A DNA stretch of 64,000 nt from Synechococcus sp. MEDNS5 (GTDB taxonomy: Bacteria > Cyanobacteriota > Cyanobacteriia > PCC-6307 > Cyanobiaceae): the NCBI RefSeq assembly GCF_014279875.1, contig NZ_CP047952.1, forward strand, positions 310,001-374,000, in the 5' to 3' direction. A program made the translations under genes and the position numbers. Positions 7,688-17,538 of this stretch are shown here, piece after piece (the stretch's first letter is position 1; each line of letters opens with the position of its first letter). Below the pieces are notes generated by a model that worked only from the letters and a program-made list of their open reading frames with translations, ran no database searches and had not been told where the DNA came from.

Positions 7688-8550
7688 CGCCCGCTTGGTG
7701 GATCTTGAAAGGCGCCGGGACGCTGCAGCGTCAAGGTCAATGGATGGGGCCGGGACTCCGTGGTTTCGCTCTGCAGTTCCTCGGCCTCGAGTGCTTGTCG
7801 TCGGATCAGGGCCAGACCACACTGAGGTTCATTCCCGTTTGGATGAGCAACGCTGGTGATGCGTCCGGCTCGTTCACCGTTCAGGGTCAGCCCATCCCCT
7901 GGCTTGAGCTCTGCGGCCTCTTGATCTGCGCATTGCCAGCAGCGCAACTGCTGTTTCACCGCACCACGAGATCCCAGTTTGGCCAGGGTTTCTTGGCCCA
8001 GATAGCACCCTTTCTCGAGGTTCACCCACGCCGCCAGGCCCAGCTCAAAAGGGTTGGTGTCGCCATTGATCTCTTCGGCACCGAGGGGCCAGCCCTGCCG
8101 AAGCCGCCAGCGCTCCAGTTCGGCCGCGGTGCACGCTTGCGTTCGATCCCACGGCGGAGGAGGGTTGGCGTCGTGATCCAGCCAAAGCACGCTCTCCGGA
8201 CCTGGTGCTTGGCCGCTGCTCAGGTGCTGCAGGCGCCTTTGCTGTCGCGGCGCACCGAGCTTGACGCGGTCAGCCGGGAAGATCACACGATCCAGGCCTT
8301 TGGCCAGATGGTCCGGGTTGCCGTTGAGCACCAGCACATCGGCGCCTTGATCGTCGAGGCGGAGCTCCAGCAGCGCCTGCACCCGGCCCGTGGCATTGAG
8401 CCAGCACGCCTGAAGCAACTGCCCTGAGGATGCGCCTTCCACCCTGGCGCTTGTCTGGCCGTGCAGGAATCCCGCGCAGCCCGAGCCTTCGAGGCGGATG
8501 ACGTCAAAGTGCTCGTCCCAGAGAAGGGCTTGTGGTTTCGATCCATCCAT
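7684..8550 (-). CDS. ygfZ: Folate-binding protein YgfZ/GcvT family
   Basis: 288 aa. Contains the YgfZ signature KGCYLGQE (residues 180-187) and follow-on LGSRGAVKQQLR. YgfZ proteins bind tetrahydrofolate and assist maturation or repair of certain [4Fe-4S] enzymes. The ATG at 8550 is chosen over an upstream TTG at 8556 because it lies just 2 nt after the pyrE stop, a normal operon spacing. Cotranscribed with pyrE. Confidence 0.9.
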   Translation of the reverse strand: MDGSKPQALLWDEHFDVIRLEGSGCAGFLHGQTSARVEGASSGQLLQACWLNATGRVQALLELRLDDQGADVLVLNGNPDHLAKGLDRVIFPADRVKLGAPRQQRRLQHLSSGQAPGPESVLWLDHDANPPPPWDRTQACTAAELERWRLRQGWPLGAEEINGDTNPFELGLAAWVNLEKGCYLGQETLAKLGSRGAVKQQLRCWQCADQEAAELKPGDGLTLNGERAGRITSVAHPNGNEPQCGLALIRRQALEAEELQSETTESRPHPLTLTLQRPGAFQDPPSGR

Positions 8551-8552
8551 CG

Positions 8553-9134
8553 TCAAGCCGTCAGCTCCTTGGCGCGGGTTGCCACCTGGTCCAGTTTGAA
8601 CAGGCTGACCAGCTCGAGATCGGCCGCGGCCATCGCGGCGCTGCCCCCTTCCTCACGATCCACAATCGTCACAACCCGTCCCACGCTGTACCCCGCCTCA
8701 CGAAGCTGCTGCACGGCTTTGATCGATGAGCCACCGGTGGTGACGACATCTTCCAGCACCGTGACGCGGGCGCCTGGCTCGGGCAGAGGTCCCTCGAGCC
8801 AGGCTCCAGTGCCATGGCCCTTTGCCTGTTTGCGCACGATCAGGGCATCGAGTGCACGGCCTTGCTGCGCGGCCGCCATCGCCACACCGCTCACCAGGGG
8901 ATCAGCACCGAGGGTGAGTCCCCCCACCGCCACGGCCTCCTCGTCCACTAGCGCGAGCATCGCCGGACTCAGCAGGGCAAGGCCGCTGCCACTGAGGGCG
9001 ACGGGCTTGCAGTTCACGTAATGGTCGCTGCTGCGGCCGGAAGCCAGGGTGAAGTGTCCAAACCGATAGGCCTCCCGCGCCAGGCGGTCGAGAAGAACAT
9101 CGCGATCCATGGATGGGTCGGAACGATCGGTCAT
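8553..9134 (-). CDS. pyrE: Orotate phosphoribosyltransferase
   Basis: 193 aa from ATG 9134 (a GTG at 9149 would add 5 residues). Converts orotate and PRPP to OMP in pyrimidine synthesis. The PRPP-binding motif [14 protein letters not shown] and the dimer-loop lysines in [10 protein letters not shown] are present, and the N-terminal [14 protein letters not shown] is typical. Operon with ygfZ downstream; divergent from the secreted hypothetical at 9194. Confidence 0.95.
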   Translation of the reverse strand: MTDRSDPSMDRDVLLDRLAREAYRFGHFTLASGRSSDHYVNCKPVALSGSGLALLSPAMLALVDEEAVAVGGLTLGADPLVSGVAMAAAQQGRALDALIVRKQAKGHGTGAWLEGPLPEPGARVTVLEDVVTTGGSSIKAVQQLREAGYSVGRVVTIVDREEGGSAAMAAADLELVSLFKLDQVATRAKELTA

Positions 9135-9193
9135 GGGGGGCTGGTGCACGGCGAATCCTCTGCCTAGTTTGCGCGCAGAGTTGCTCCCTTCCC

Positions 9194-9715
9194 GTGGCCA
9201 GGCATTGCCTCAGCCCGTTGCTTCTGTTCATTCCTCTGGTGCTGTGTCCCAAAGGGCTGGCCAGGCCGATGGTTTGCACCACCACACTGGAAGCACCTTC
9301 GGGGATCTCGGCTTCGGCTCAAGGCGTCGCCCAGCCTGTGGAGGTGACCCGTTGTGGGCCTGTGGAGACCACCGAAGCCCTGATCGAGCGTCGTTTTTAC
9401 ACTTGGACGTCGTCCTATGCCCGAGGGGTCGACCTTCTGCACCAGGTCACTGATCTGTTTGGAATCGCGCTGGCTGGGTCCGATGGACAGCGATTGATGG
9501 GTCTGGGATTCCCCGACCAGACCATCATCTGGGACGGATCTGCTCTGCAGAACACCACCCGGATGCTGCTCGAAGAGCAGAGCGCACCGATTCCCTGGCG
9601 TACGGTTGATTTGTCCAATGGATTCGGCAGCAGCCTGGCTGAGGAAATGCAGGAGCCCAAGTCCGTGGTGAAGCCGTCACCAGACCCCTTTCCTGCTGTT
9701 CGTGCGCTGTGGTAA
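9194..9715 (+). CDS. Conserved secreted or periplasmic hypothetical protein
   Basis: 173 aa from the GTG at 9194, chosen because it gives a clean signal peptide ([21 protein letters not shown]) directly at the N-terminus; an ATG at 9113 would overlap the pyrE start region. After the signal, two cysteines (MVCTTT, VTRCGP) and a moderately acidic domain follow. I do not recognise a functional domain. It likely faces the periplasm or lumen. Ends 12 nt before a tRNA gene. Confidence 0.6.
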   Translation: MARHCLSPLLLFIPLVLCPKGLARPMVCTTTLEAPSGISASAQGVAQPVEVTRCGPVETTEALIERRFYTWTSSYARGVDLLHQVTDLFGIALAGSDGQRLMGLGFPDQTIIWDGSALQNTTRMLLEEQSAPIPWRTVDLSNGFGSSLAEEMQEPKSVVKPSPDPFPAVRALW

Positions 9716-9727
9716 GACCTCGGTTGC

Positions 9728-9800
9728 GGGGGTCTAGCAATCTGGTGAATGCAGCGAACTCATAATTCGCCTAAGGCGAGTTCGATCCTCGCGACCCCCA
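9728..9800 (+). tRNA. tRNA with CAT anticodon (elongator Met or Ile2)
   Basis: 73-nt cloverleaf: acceptor GGGGGTC/GACCCCC, D arm GCA...TGC, anticodon stem GCGAA/TTCGC with loop CTCATAA (anticodon CAT), T arm GCGAG-TTCGATC-CTCGC, discriminator A; CCA is not encoded. CAT can be elongator Met or the Ile2 tRNA whose C34 is converted to lysidine by TilS. The sequence alone does not settle which; the initiator is unlikely because position 1-72 is a normal G-C pair. Confidence 0.9.
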
Positions 9801-9813
9801 TCCCCTTCTCCGA

Positions 9814-11121
9814 ATGCGCCCCTTTCTGCTGATCGCGCTGCTGGTTCTACCGGCTCTGTTTTCAGCGGCCGAGGTGGCACTGCTGAGGCTCCGGCCCAGT
9901 CAGGTCCAGGAGTTCAGCGAGCAAGGTCGGCCCGGTGCTCAGGCTTTGCAGAGGCTGCTGCGGCGCTTGCCGACAGCGCTGCTCATGACGCAGTTCGGGA
10001 CGTCGTTGTCGCTTGTGGCGCTCGGCTGGACGGGGCGGGGCTTCGGTCAGCGCTGGTGGCCCCTGGATATGCCTTCCGGCCGTTGGTGGGACCTGGCCTG
10101 GTTCCTTGTGCTGGTGGTGATGGCCACCCTGATCGCTGGGGTGTTGCCTCGGGCCTGGGTGCTCAGTCGCCCCGAACGCGCTGCGCTGCAGCTGGGGCCA
10201 GTGCTGGAGGGCGCGATCCGCGCATTGCAGCCCCTTCTCACGCTCCTCAATGGTCTGGCCACGCTTCTTCTGCGACTCGCCGGCCTCAGTCAACGCTGGG
10301 GCGCCACCGTTTCGGTGCTGTCGGCCAATGAGCTGGAAACCTTGATCGAAAGCGGCGGCGTGACAGGACTCAAGCCCGATGAGCGCAACATCCTTGAGGG
10401 TGTGTTCGCTCTGCGCGATACCCAGGTGCGGGAAGTGATGGTGCCTCGCTCCGGGATGGTCACCCTGCCGGTTGAGGTGCGCTTCGCTGGGCTGATGGAG
10501 GCGGTGCATCGCACCCGTCATGCTCGTTTCCCTGTGATTGGTCAATCGCTTGATGACGTTCGTGGTGTTCTTGATCTCAGGCGCCTAGCCGAACCCATCG
10601 CTCGAGGAGAACTGAAGGAAGACTCTTCGTTAGAGCCCTACCTGATGCCTGCTGAGACCGTTCTGGAAACCAGCAACCTTGCTGATCTCTTGGCGATCAT
10701 CCGTTCAGGTCATCCCCTGCTTCTGGTCGTGGATGAACATGGCGGCACCGAGGGACTGGTCACCGCTGCTGATCTCAACGGCGAAATCGTCGGCGATGAG
10801 CCTGCCGAGGAGAGCGATGAACCGGATCTTCAGCCGGTGGAAGACCAGCCGGGGACCTGGCTTGTTGCAGGCGATCTGGAGATCTTCGAGCTGAACCGCC
10901 AGCTCTCGCTGGATCTGCCAGAGGCCAGCGACCACCACACCCTTGCCGGCTTCCTGCTGGAAAAACTTCAGCACATCCCCTCCCCCGGCGAAGCTCTACG
11001 CCATGACGGGGTTCAGTTCGAGATCTTCGCCATGGCGGGACCTCGAATTGTGCGGGTGCGTCTGGTGCTGCTGGATCAGGAGGTCTCCACCGAGGAATCT
11101 CCCAATCCAGAAGAGCCGTAA
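9814..11121 (+). CDS. CNNM/CorC (HlyC) family transporter-like membrane protein
   Basis: 435 aa. The N-terminal DUF21/CNNM domain has about three or four membrane helices (from residue 2 LLIALLVLPALFSAAEVALL; the F-S-A-x-E motif is diagnostic), then tandem CBS domains (around residues 190-330, with VREVMVPRSGM) and a CorC_HlyC domain at the C-terminus (WLVAGDLEIFELN, LAGFLLEKL). Bacterial members transport or regulate Mg2+ and related divalent cations, with the CBS pair sensing nucleotides. Starts 13 nt after the tRNA. Confidence 0.88.
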   Translation: MRPFLLIALLVLPALFSAAEVALLRLRPSQVQEFSEQGRPGAQALQRLLRRLPTALLMTQFGTSLSLVALGWTGRGFGQRWWPLDMPSGRWWDLAWFLVLVVMATLIAGVLPRAWVLSRPERAALQLGPVLEGAIRALQPLLTLLNGLATLLLRLAGLSQRWGATVSVLSANELETLIESGGVTGLKPDERNILEGVFALRDTQVREVMVPRSGMVTLPVEVRFAGLMEAVHRTRHARFPVIGQSLDDVRGVLDLRRLAEPIARGELKEDSSLEPYLMPAETVLETSNLADLLAIIRSGHPLLLVVDEHGGTEGLVTAADLNGEIVGDEPAEESDEPDLQPVEDQPGTWLVAGDLEIFELNRQLSLDLPEASDHHTLAGFLLEKLQHIPSPGEALRHDGVQFEIFAMAGPRIVRVRLVLLDQEVSTEESPNPEEP

Positions 11122-11182
11122 TTCCGTTTCGCTAACCGCCGCGTCGATCACCGATAATCAGCGCGTTCGCGCAGGCTCGCTG

Positions 11183-12187
11183 ATGACCGACACCATGGTT
11201 CCGGTGAAGGTCGGCGTGATCGGCATCGGCAACATGGGCTGGCACCATGCCCGCGTTCTCAGCCTTCTGAAAGACGCTGATCTGATCGGTGTGGCCGATC
11301 CCGATTCCGCCCGTGGGAGTTTGGCCAGGGAGCAGTTCGGATGTCGCTGGTTCGCTGATTACCGCGACATGCTCGCTGAGGTCGAGGCCGTCTGCATTGC
11401 TGTGCCGACCCTGCTCCATCACCCCGTGGGTCTGGCTTGTCTGGAAGCCGGTTTGCACGTTCTGATTGAAAAGCCCATCGCTGCAAGTCAGGAGGAGGCC
11501 GCTGCTCTGATTGCTGCCGCCAGCAGAGGAGGCCGTCTGCTTCAGGTTGGTCATATTGAGCGCTTCAACCCCGCTTTCCGGGAGCTCACCAAAGTGGTGG
11601 CCAATGAGGAGGTTGTGGTGTTGGAAGCACGCCGGCACAGCCCCCATGCCGACCGCGCCAATGATGTGTCTGTGGTTCTGGATCTGATGATTCACGATCT
11701 CGACCTTGTGCTGGAACTCGCTGGCTCATCGGTGGTGCATCTGGCTGCGGCAGGTGGTCGCAGCTCGGCAGGCCCGATTGACTACGTGAATGCCACGCTG
11801 GGTTTCGACAATGGTGTGGTGGCCAGTCTCACGGCCAGCAAGATGAGTCATCGCAAGATCAGAAGCCTCAGCGCTCACTGCCGCTCGAGTCTGGTGGAGA
11901 CGGACTTTCTCAATCACAACCTGCACATCCACCGTCGCGCCCATGAGTGGTACTCGGCAGACCACGGTGAACTGCTCTATCGAAACGACGGGTTCATCGA
12001 GGAGGTGAGCACCACGTCCATCGAACCCCTCTACGCCGAGCTCGAGCATTTCCTGCAGTGCGTGCGGGGCCGGGAGACACCAGCAGTGGATGGCCAACAG
12101 GCTTCCAGGGCTCTGCGGTTGGCTGATCTGATTGAGCAGGCAGTGGAACAACCTGGCGTTGGCATTCCGCTAGATGCGCCGATCTGA
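11183..12187 (+). CDS. Gfo/Idh/MocA-family NAD(P)-dependent oxidoreductase
   Basis: 334 aa from ATG 11183; the frame is open further upstream, but the Rossmann motif VGVIGIGNMGWHHARVL begins 8 residues after this ATG. The catalytic EKP motif (LIEKPIAAS) and the second-domain GHIERFNPAF are present. The HIERFNPAF variant is common in UDP-GlcNAc 3-dehydrogenase-like and other sugar-nucleotide dehydrogenases, so a role in surface-polysaccharide sugar synthesis is plausible; the substrate is not certain. Follows the CNNM gene by 61 nt. Confidence 0.85.
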   Translation: MTDTMVPVKVGVIGIGNMGWHHARVLSLLKDADLIGVADPDSARGSLAREQFGCRWFADYRDMLAEVEAVCIAVPTLLHHPVGLACLEAGLHVLIEKPIAASQEEAAALIAAASRGGRLLQVGHIERFNPAFRELTKVVANEEVVVLEARRHSPHADRANDVSVVLDLMIHDLDLVLELAGSSVVHLAAAGGRSSAGPIDYVNATLGFDNGVVASLTASKMSHRKIRSLSAHCRSSLVETDFLNHNLHIHRRAHEWYSADHGELLYRNDGFIEEVSTTSIEPLYAELEHFLQCVRGRETPAVDGQQASRALRLADLIEQAVEQPGVGIPLDAPI

Positions 12188-12212
12188 GTCGGGTCTCTCT
12201 TGCCTCAGGGTT

Positions 12213-15200
12213 TCAGTTGAGAGTGTCCTGATCGGCGAGCTGACGCAGGGCCTCGATCTGCCAGTGCCTGCAGAGTGCAGGGGATGACCGGTAAAACTGA
12301 TCCCACGCACTGGCTTTGTGTTGGGCGTAATCAGCCTCGGTCAGGTCGGGGTGGGTGGCGTGCCAGCCAACGCGAACCGCATGGCCGATCACCACGTCCA
12401 GAGCGATGTCATCGTCAATCTGGATCCTGGGATTGGCGGTGGCAAAAGCCATCAGTGAGAGCAGGGTTTCCGTGCACAGTTGCCGGTACTCGGGCGCGGT
12501 GATTCGGCTCAGAAGATGTTCAACCTGGATCGCGAAGTTGCGTTCGCCGGGAGTTTTCTCCAACAGGAGGGCGCTGGTCAGCCGATTGCGGCGTTCAAGT
12601 TTGTCACCAATCACCAGCCCCCGGCAGTGGTGCAGAAGCGACCAGATGCCTGCATAGAACTCCTTGGGGACCTGCTGAAGGGAGCCCAGACGAATGCGAT
12701 GTTGCAGCCAGTCGTTGCCACCGGGACCGGTTTCAAGTGGTTCCGGCACACTCCATTGCACCTGCCCACGCACATGCAGCAACTCTCGGCGCTGCAAGGC
12801 GTCGCGGGCATGGTCGACATCCTCCAACACCGTGCGCAGCCGTTGGCCAAGGCGGTGCGGCGGTTCATCACACACGGCTTCGAAGGCTTCGTCTTGGCTG
12901 AGTTGTCGTTCAGTGGCAAGCTCAGACGTGAGCAGCAGCATCAACTGTCCGAGCTGGAAGGTCAGAGAACCTCGGATCATGTCCGGTTCGCGTCGAGCGA
13001 TTCCGTCGAGCGCCAGCAAGAGTTCCTGCTGCAGCATCCACTCGCGACTATCACTGCCGCTTGTTTGCTCGATCAGGGCTGCAATCGCCTGGCTGGACAC
13101 GGGAGTACTCAGTCGGGAGGCCTTGGTGTAATTCCGTCCAACCACCACCTGTTTCTGACGGCTGAGCAGGTCGATGAGTGCGTCGTCCAGCTGCGGGTGA
13201 ATCAGTCCCATGGCACCGGCGCAGCGACGGGCCACGTTCCAGTCCTCCTGCTGAAGCCCCCGTCTGTAAATCTCCTCCAGCAGCGTTTTGATCTCCACCG
13301 GAGCACCCTGAGGGCCGCTCAGAACCGCTGCGCTTCCCAGCCTGCGCGTGAGTAACTCCAGCACTTCGGCCTGCTCTCGCAGGGAGTTGCTGGACCAGAT
13401 GCGCCGCCGCAGCTCCTCCAACGAAGTGTCATCCAGCTCCTGTTCCTGAGCAGCGGTGAGGTCACTCAGATCCGTCGAGGCCCTTAGCAGTTGCCTGGCA
13501 GAGGCCGCGGCTGTCAGGCTCGAGGTCCTTGGCGATCCCGGCAGGTCATGCCACTGAGCACGGGTTGCCAGGGTTTCCAGATTGGCGAACTCCACACGAA
13601 CGTCCTCCACGCAACCACTGCGGAGACGCTCTGTGAGGGCAAGCAGATGGGTGTCACCCCGCTCCAGCAAGGAGGCTTGCACCGGAATCAAGAGCAGGGG
13701 TGAGCCAGGCCCCTGCCAGTGCCTCTGCAGCAGATGCAGCTCGTTCACCACACTGTCCACCAGGTGCCTGGGATCGTGACTGAGATAAAACGTTCCCTCT
13801 TCAAGAACGGCGGGAAGAAAGGCCAGCTGCCTGTCACCCAGTCGGTAGAGCCTGGCACTGGCAGCAGTCTCAGGCCTTACAGGTGGATGACCGCTCAGGC
13901 CGAGAACCTCATCCACGCCAACAGCGCCCAGGTGTTGCCGCAGTGCATCGGAGCTCAGAACCTCGATCCCTGCAGCGTCTGAATCGATCACTGGTAGCCC
14001 CAGCTCCTTCAGGCGCAGGGCCACGCTGGAGTCGTTCGGGACGAGGCAGACCAGCACCGATTCGGCGCCAAGAACGCACGGCAGACGTCGACCACAGGGA
14101 TCGAGGTCTGCCGCCTCGATCAGCCCGTCCATCAGCATCTCCCCGAGCCAGGCCAGGCTCTGCGTCCAAAGCAGGGGGACGTTGTCATTGGCGACCCGTT
14201 TCTGGCTCCCGGGCACCTGGCGTTCGTGCTCCAGGGCTTCTGCAGGAACGAGGTAGAGCTCCGGGTAGAGCATCTGCCCATTGCGTTCCACGCGGAGGGC
14301 TTCCAGGCGATGGCGCCACTGCCTGGCGTCGTCCCAGCGCTCCTCAAAACAGGCGGTGACCAGTTCATAGGCCAGGAACAGGGGCCACTCCGACTCGACC
14401 CCCTCAAACGTGGCTAGTTCATCGCATTCGTAGTGCAGTCGGGTGATGTCTTCCACCACGGTCTGGTGGCCGTCCCGCCGGAAGCGCTTGTACCCGTAGA
14501 GGCCGCCCAGTTCCCTGCGGATGCGTCGGGCCGTGCGTTCGACGAGCTCAGGATCCTCGAGAGCCCAGGCGGGATAGCCGATCACCGAAAGGCAGGCGCT
14601 GTCCACCTCTTTGCTGGCGGATTCGCGCGGGAGAAGCCCTTGCAGCGCTCGCCGCAGACGCACCACCGCACCAGGGGGGATCAGGACGGTCACGCTGCCA
14701 TCGCCATGGGCGGCGAAGAGATCCACGCCGTCCAGAGCCTCCAGGGCAGCCTTCGCCATGCCGATCGAGCTGGCATTGCGTTCTGGCAGTCCGTGGTTGC
14801 CCTTGTCTCCCCGTTCCCAGATGCCGTAATCGGGGATCTGGTAGGCCCGGGCGACGTAATAAACCAGGTTCTGAATGAAGGCCGCCTCGTGGCGGTTGTG
14901 GATCACGGCCAGACCACCGCGACTCAACTGGGCCAGTTGGAGCAGAAAGAGTGATGTGGCATCCAGCTGGAGGTGCCCCCAGCCGTCATCGGGCACCACC
15001 GGTTCGCCATTGCGGCTGTCGTACTTGGCATGGAGCGCATCCAGCGGATCCAGGCTTTGCTTGAAGCGTTCAACCTTGTCCGCCTGACGCATCATGGCGC
15101 TGAGCAGTCCGCGCATGAGGTCGACCACCCGCTGCTCCAGTTCCCAGCTGCGTTGGCAGGGGCCTAGGAGTTTGCGGTGGGCAATGGCCAATCCCCAAAC

Positions 15201-15398
15201 GCACTGGATCGAATACACGCAGTCGCGAACCCAGGCATCGCCGTAGTTGCCGTGAACGGTGTGGGCCGTGCTCGCAGGAAGCAGTCCGCTGAGAGGGTTC
15301 TGCCGTTGCAAGACCACGGCTTCAATGGCGCTGTCCAGGTGCTGCAACTGGACCAGCTTCTCTTGGTGATTCCCGGCAACCGGATGGGACAGAACCAT
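12213..15398 (-). CDS. Phosphorylase-kinase-alpha/beta-like glycoside hydrolase family 15 protein
   Basis: 1061 aa from ATG 15398. The N-terminal half has the GH15 (alpha/alpha)6 barrel motifs HGNYGDAWVRDCVYSIQCVW and DYGIWERGDKGNHGLPERN, the latter with a likely catalytic-region glutamate; the long C-terminal half resembles the regulatory part of eukaryotic phosphorylase kinase alpha/beta subunits. Cyanobacteria often carry one such protein; activity is unproven, with glycogen or glucan metabolism suspected. A longer start at 15542 would overlap the divergent tagA-like gene, so the shorter one is preferred. Confidence 0.8.
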   Translation of the reverse strand: MVLSHPVAGNHQEKLVQLQHLDSAIEAVVLQRQNPLSGLLPASTAHTVHGNYGDAWVRDCVYSIQCVWGLAIAHRKLLGPCQRSWELEQRVVDLMRGLLSAMMRQADKVERFKQSLDPLDALHAKYDSRNGEPVVPDDGWGHLQLDATSLFLLQLAQLSRGGLAVIHNRHEAAFIQNLVYYVARAYQIPDYGIWERGDKGNHGLPERNASSIGMAKAALEALDGVDLFAAHGDGSVTVLIPPGAVVRLRRALQGLLPRESASKEVDSACLSVIGYPAWALEDPELVERTARRIRRELGGLYGYKRFRRDGHQTVVEDITRLHYECDELATFEGVESEWPLFLAYELVTACFEERWDDARQWRHRLEALRVERNGQMLYPELYLVPAEALEHERQVPGSQKRVANDNVPLLWTQSLAWLGEMLMDGLIEAADLDPCGRRLPCVLGAESVLVCLVPNDSSVALRLKELGLPVIDSDAAGIEVLSSDALRQHLGAVGVDEVLGLSGHPPVRPETAASARLYRLGDRQLAFLPAVLEEGTFYLSHDPRHLVDSVVNELHLLQRHWQGPGSPLLLIPVQASLLERGDTHLLALTERLRSGCVEDVRVEFANLETLATRAQWHDLPGSPRTSSLTAAASARQLLRASTDLSDLTAAQEQELDDTSLEELRRRIWSSNSLREQAEVLELLTRRLGSAAVLSGPQGAPVEIKTLLEEIYRRGLQQEDWNVARRCAGAMGLIHPQLDDALIDLLSRQKQVVVGRNYTKASRLSTPVSSQAIAALIEQTSGSDSREWMLQQELLLALDGIARREPDMIRGSLTFQLGQLMLLLTSELATERQLSQDEAFEAVCDEPPHRLGQRLRTVLEDVDHARDALQRRELLHVRGQVQWSVPEPLETGPGGNDWLQHRIRLGSLQQVPKEFYAGIWSLLHHCRGLVIGDKLERRNRLTSALLLEKTPGERNFAIQVEHLLSRITAPEYRQLCTETLLSLMAFATANPRIQIDDDIALDVVIGHAVRVGWHATHPDLTEADYAQHKASAWDQFYRSSPALCRHWQIEALRQLADQDTLN

Positions 15399-15447
15399 GG
15401 CCTTGCGTTCGACCGGATCTAGATTCTCCCTCGGAGCCTTTTCGGAG

Positions 15448-16194
15448 ATGGAAACAATCAGCACTGGCCCGCGAGATCGCCGTCGCTGCCACGTTCTTGG
15501 GGTTCCTGTTGACGCTTGCCGCGACGTGGCGGCTTCAGCCATCGGCCTGCATGGAGAGGGTGGGGGTCAGATCGTGACACTCAATGCTGAAATGACGATG
15601 CGGGCACGTCAGGACTCAGATCTGGGAGCGGTGATTGCCCAGGCCGACCTGGTGGTTCCGGATGGAGCAGGAGTGGTCTGGGCCTTAGGTCGTCAGGGGG
15701 TCAGGGTGCGTCGCAGCCCTGGTATCGAGCTGGCCTGGTCTCTGCTCAGCTATGCCGAAGCTCATGACTGGTCCGTTGCCCTGGTGGGTGGTTCACCCGA
15801 GGTGATGGAGCGTTTGAAGACCACGCTGGCTCGGAGCCATCCCCGCTTGAGGTTGCTGATGGCAGAGCACGGATTTCAAGCCTCAGAGGCTTGGCCGGCT
15901 CTGGAGTCTCGTCTGCGCGGTCTGCGGCCTGATCTCGTGCTGGTGGCTCTTGGTGTGCCCCGTCAGGAAGTCTGGGCGAAGAGCATGCGTCAGTCCCTTC
16001 CGGGGCTCTGGATGGGCGTGGGTGGCAGCTTCGATGTCTGGTCCGGCCTCAAGCAGCGCGCACCGGAGTGGACCAGTCGACTGCAGATGGAATGGCTTTT
16101 CAGGCTGCTCCAGGACCCATCACGCTGGCGGCGTTATCTGGTGCTCCCCCAATTCGCTTGGGCTGTGCTTCGAGCGGGCGGTCGTCGGCGTTAA
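15448..16194 (+). CDS. WecG/TagA/CpsF-family glycosyltransferase
   Basis: 248 aa. Family GT26: transfers a ManNAc-type sugar from UDP-sugar onto a lipid-linked GlcNAc acceptor during polysaccharide or teichoic acid-like synthesis at the inner membrane face. Motifs: HVLGVPVDAC, ADLVVPDGAGVVWALG (residues 66-81), LVLVALGVPRQEVW, and WMGVGGSFDVWSGLKQRAP, all characteristic. Start METISTGP chosen at 15448, 49 nt from the divergent GH15 gene. The WecA-type transferase at 31558 could supply its lipid substrate. Confidence 0.9.
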   Translation: METISTGPRDRRRCHVLGVPVDACRDVAASAIGLHGEGGGQIVTLNAEMTMRARQDSDLGAVIAQADLVVPDGAGVVWALGRQGVRVRRSPGIELAWSLLSYAEAHDWSVALVGGSPEVMERLKTTLARSHPRLRLLMAEHGFQASEAWPALESRLRGLRPDLVLVALGVPRQEVWAKSMRQSLPGLWMGVGGSFDVWSGLKQRAPEWTSRLQMEWLFRLLQDPSRWRRYLVLPQFAWAVLRAGGRRR

Positions 16195-16199
16195 CGCGC

Positions 16200-16343
16200 T
16201 TAACGAAAGCCTACGGAGGCCTGCCAAACGAAGGCCAGAAGCAGGAAGAAAACGGGGATGATCGGAAGGATGTCGATCAGTGGGCCGAATGCCTGGTAGG
16301 CCTCGGGAAGTTGGGCCAGCAGGTCAAGGGAGAAGGCAGCCAT
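16200..16343 (-). CDS. psbK: Photosystem II protein K
   Basis: 47 aa. Sequence ends [24 protein letters not shown], the single membrane helix and conserved C-terminus of PsbK, which sits at the PSII periphery near CP43 and helps bind plastoquinone and stabilise the complex. The N-terminal residues ([11 protein letters not shown]) are the cleaved leader usual for PsbK, with mature protein starting near LPEAYQAF. Start ATG 16343 preferred to the longer frame to 16463, which would overlap tgt. Lies just downstream of tgt on the same strand. Confidence 0.95.
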   Translation of the reverse strand: MAAFSLDLLAQLPEAYQAFGPLIDILPIIPVFFLLLAFVWQASVGFR

Positions 16344-16374
16344 CCCGGCGAACAGTTCGGTCAGTGAGCGGACG

Positions 16375-17493
16375 CTACCACGTGTGATGGGCCGGTGAGT
16401 CGTCGTTCCAGGGACGGAAATCCTCTGCAAAACAGCCTTCGCGAATCGCGCGTTCCATGGCACTGGTGAAGCGGATCAGATGCGTGAGGTTGTGCAGGCT
16501 CAGCAGGGTCAGTCCGAGCAGCTCTTCACTGCGGATCAGGTGGTGCAGGTAGGCCCGGGTGTGTTGCTTGCAGGCGATGCAGGGGCACGTGGGGTCGAGC
16601 GGTGTGTGGTCGTGCCGGAAGCGGGCGTTGCGGAGGTTCCAGCGTTCCCCGGCCACCATGGCTGTGCCGTGCCGCCCGAGGCGGGTGGGGAGCACGCAGT
16701 CGAACAGATCGATTCCATTGGCGACAGCGACGGCCATTTCCTGCAGCGTGCCGATGCCCATCAGGTACCGCGGACGGTCATGAGGCAGCAGGGGCGTGAC
16801 TTGCCGAACAATGCGGTGCATGTCCTCCACCGGCTCTCCCACGCTGACGCCGCCGATGGCGATGCCCGGGAGGTCGAAGTCGGCGACCGCTCTTGCGCTG
16901 GCGTCCCGCAGGTGAGGGAAGCACCCCCCTTGCACGATCCCGAACAAGGCCTGGTCGGTGCGGGTGTGGGAGGCCACGCAACGTTCGAGCCAGGCATGGG
17001 TGCGCCGACTGGCCTCCTCCACATCATTTTCCGTGGCTGGGTAAGGGGGGCACTGATCAAACGCCATGGCCACATCCGCGCCCAGGGCCATCTGGATCTC
17101 CATCGAGCGTTCCGGCGTCAGCAGGATGCGGCTGCCGTCCCGAGGATTGCGGAAATCAACGCCATGGTCGTCGATGCGATTGAGGTCCCCCAGGCTGAAC
17201 ACCTGGAATCCTCCTGAATCGGTGAGCATCGGGCCCTGCCAGCCCATGAAGCGATGGAGCCCGCCGGCGGCCTCCACCACGGCTTCACCGGGTTGGAGGT
17301 GCAGGTGGTAAGTGTTTGAGAGCACCATCTGTGCTCCCGTCGTGACGAGTTGATCGGCTGTCACGCCCTTCACGGTGGCCAGCGTTCCCACGGGCATGAA
17401 TCGCGGCGTACTCACCGGTCCATGGGGAGTCTGAAAACAACCGCAGCGTGCAGCGGTGTGCCGGCATGTTGCGTTGATCTGGAAGTCGAACAT
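16375..17493 (-). CDS. tgt: Queuine tRNA-ribosyltransferase (tRNA-guanine transglycosylase)
   Basis: 372 aa. Exchanges G34 of GUN-anticodon tRNAs for preQ1 in queuosine synthesis. Motifs: [27 protein letters not shown] with the catalytic-region aspartate, [17 protein letters not shown], the second aspartate in [14 protein letters not shown], and a zinc site [17 protein letters not shown]. Start MFDFQIN (17493) matches the family N-terminus; two upstream in-frame starts add only a few residues. psbK follows 31 nt downstream on the same strand. Confidence 0.95.
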   Translation of the reverse strand: MFDFQINATCRHTAARCGCFQTPHGPVSTPRFMPVGTLATVKGVTADQLVTTGAQMVLSNTYHLHLQPGEAVVEAAGGLHRFMGWQGPMLTDSGGFQVFSLGDLNRIDDHGVDFRNPRDGSRILLTPERSMEIQMALGADVAMAFDQCPPYPATENDVEEASRRTHAWLERCVASHTRTDQALFGIVQGGCFPHLRDASARAVADFDLPGIAIGGVSVGEPVEDMHRIVRQVTPLLPHDRPRYLMGIGTLQEMAVAVANGIDLFDCVLPTRLGRHGTAMVAGERWNLRNARFRHDHTPLDPTCPCIACKQHTRAYLHHLIRSEELLGLTLLSLHNLTHLIRFTSAMERAIREGCFAEDFRPWNDDSPAHHTW

Positions 17494-17538
17494 CCGCATC
17501 TCCGCTACCCGCATCTCTGCCTAGGTCTTGACCCTACG

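Noticed and set aside
9728-9800. tRNA gene as a possible integration site of a mobile element
   Set aside because: No integrase, no repeated tRNA 3' end and no change in composition next to this or the other two tRNA genes.
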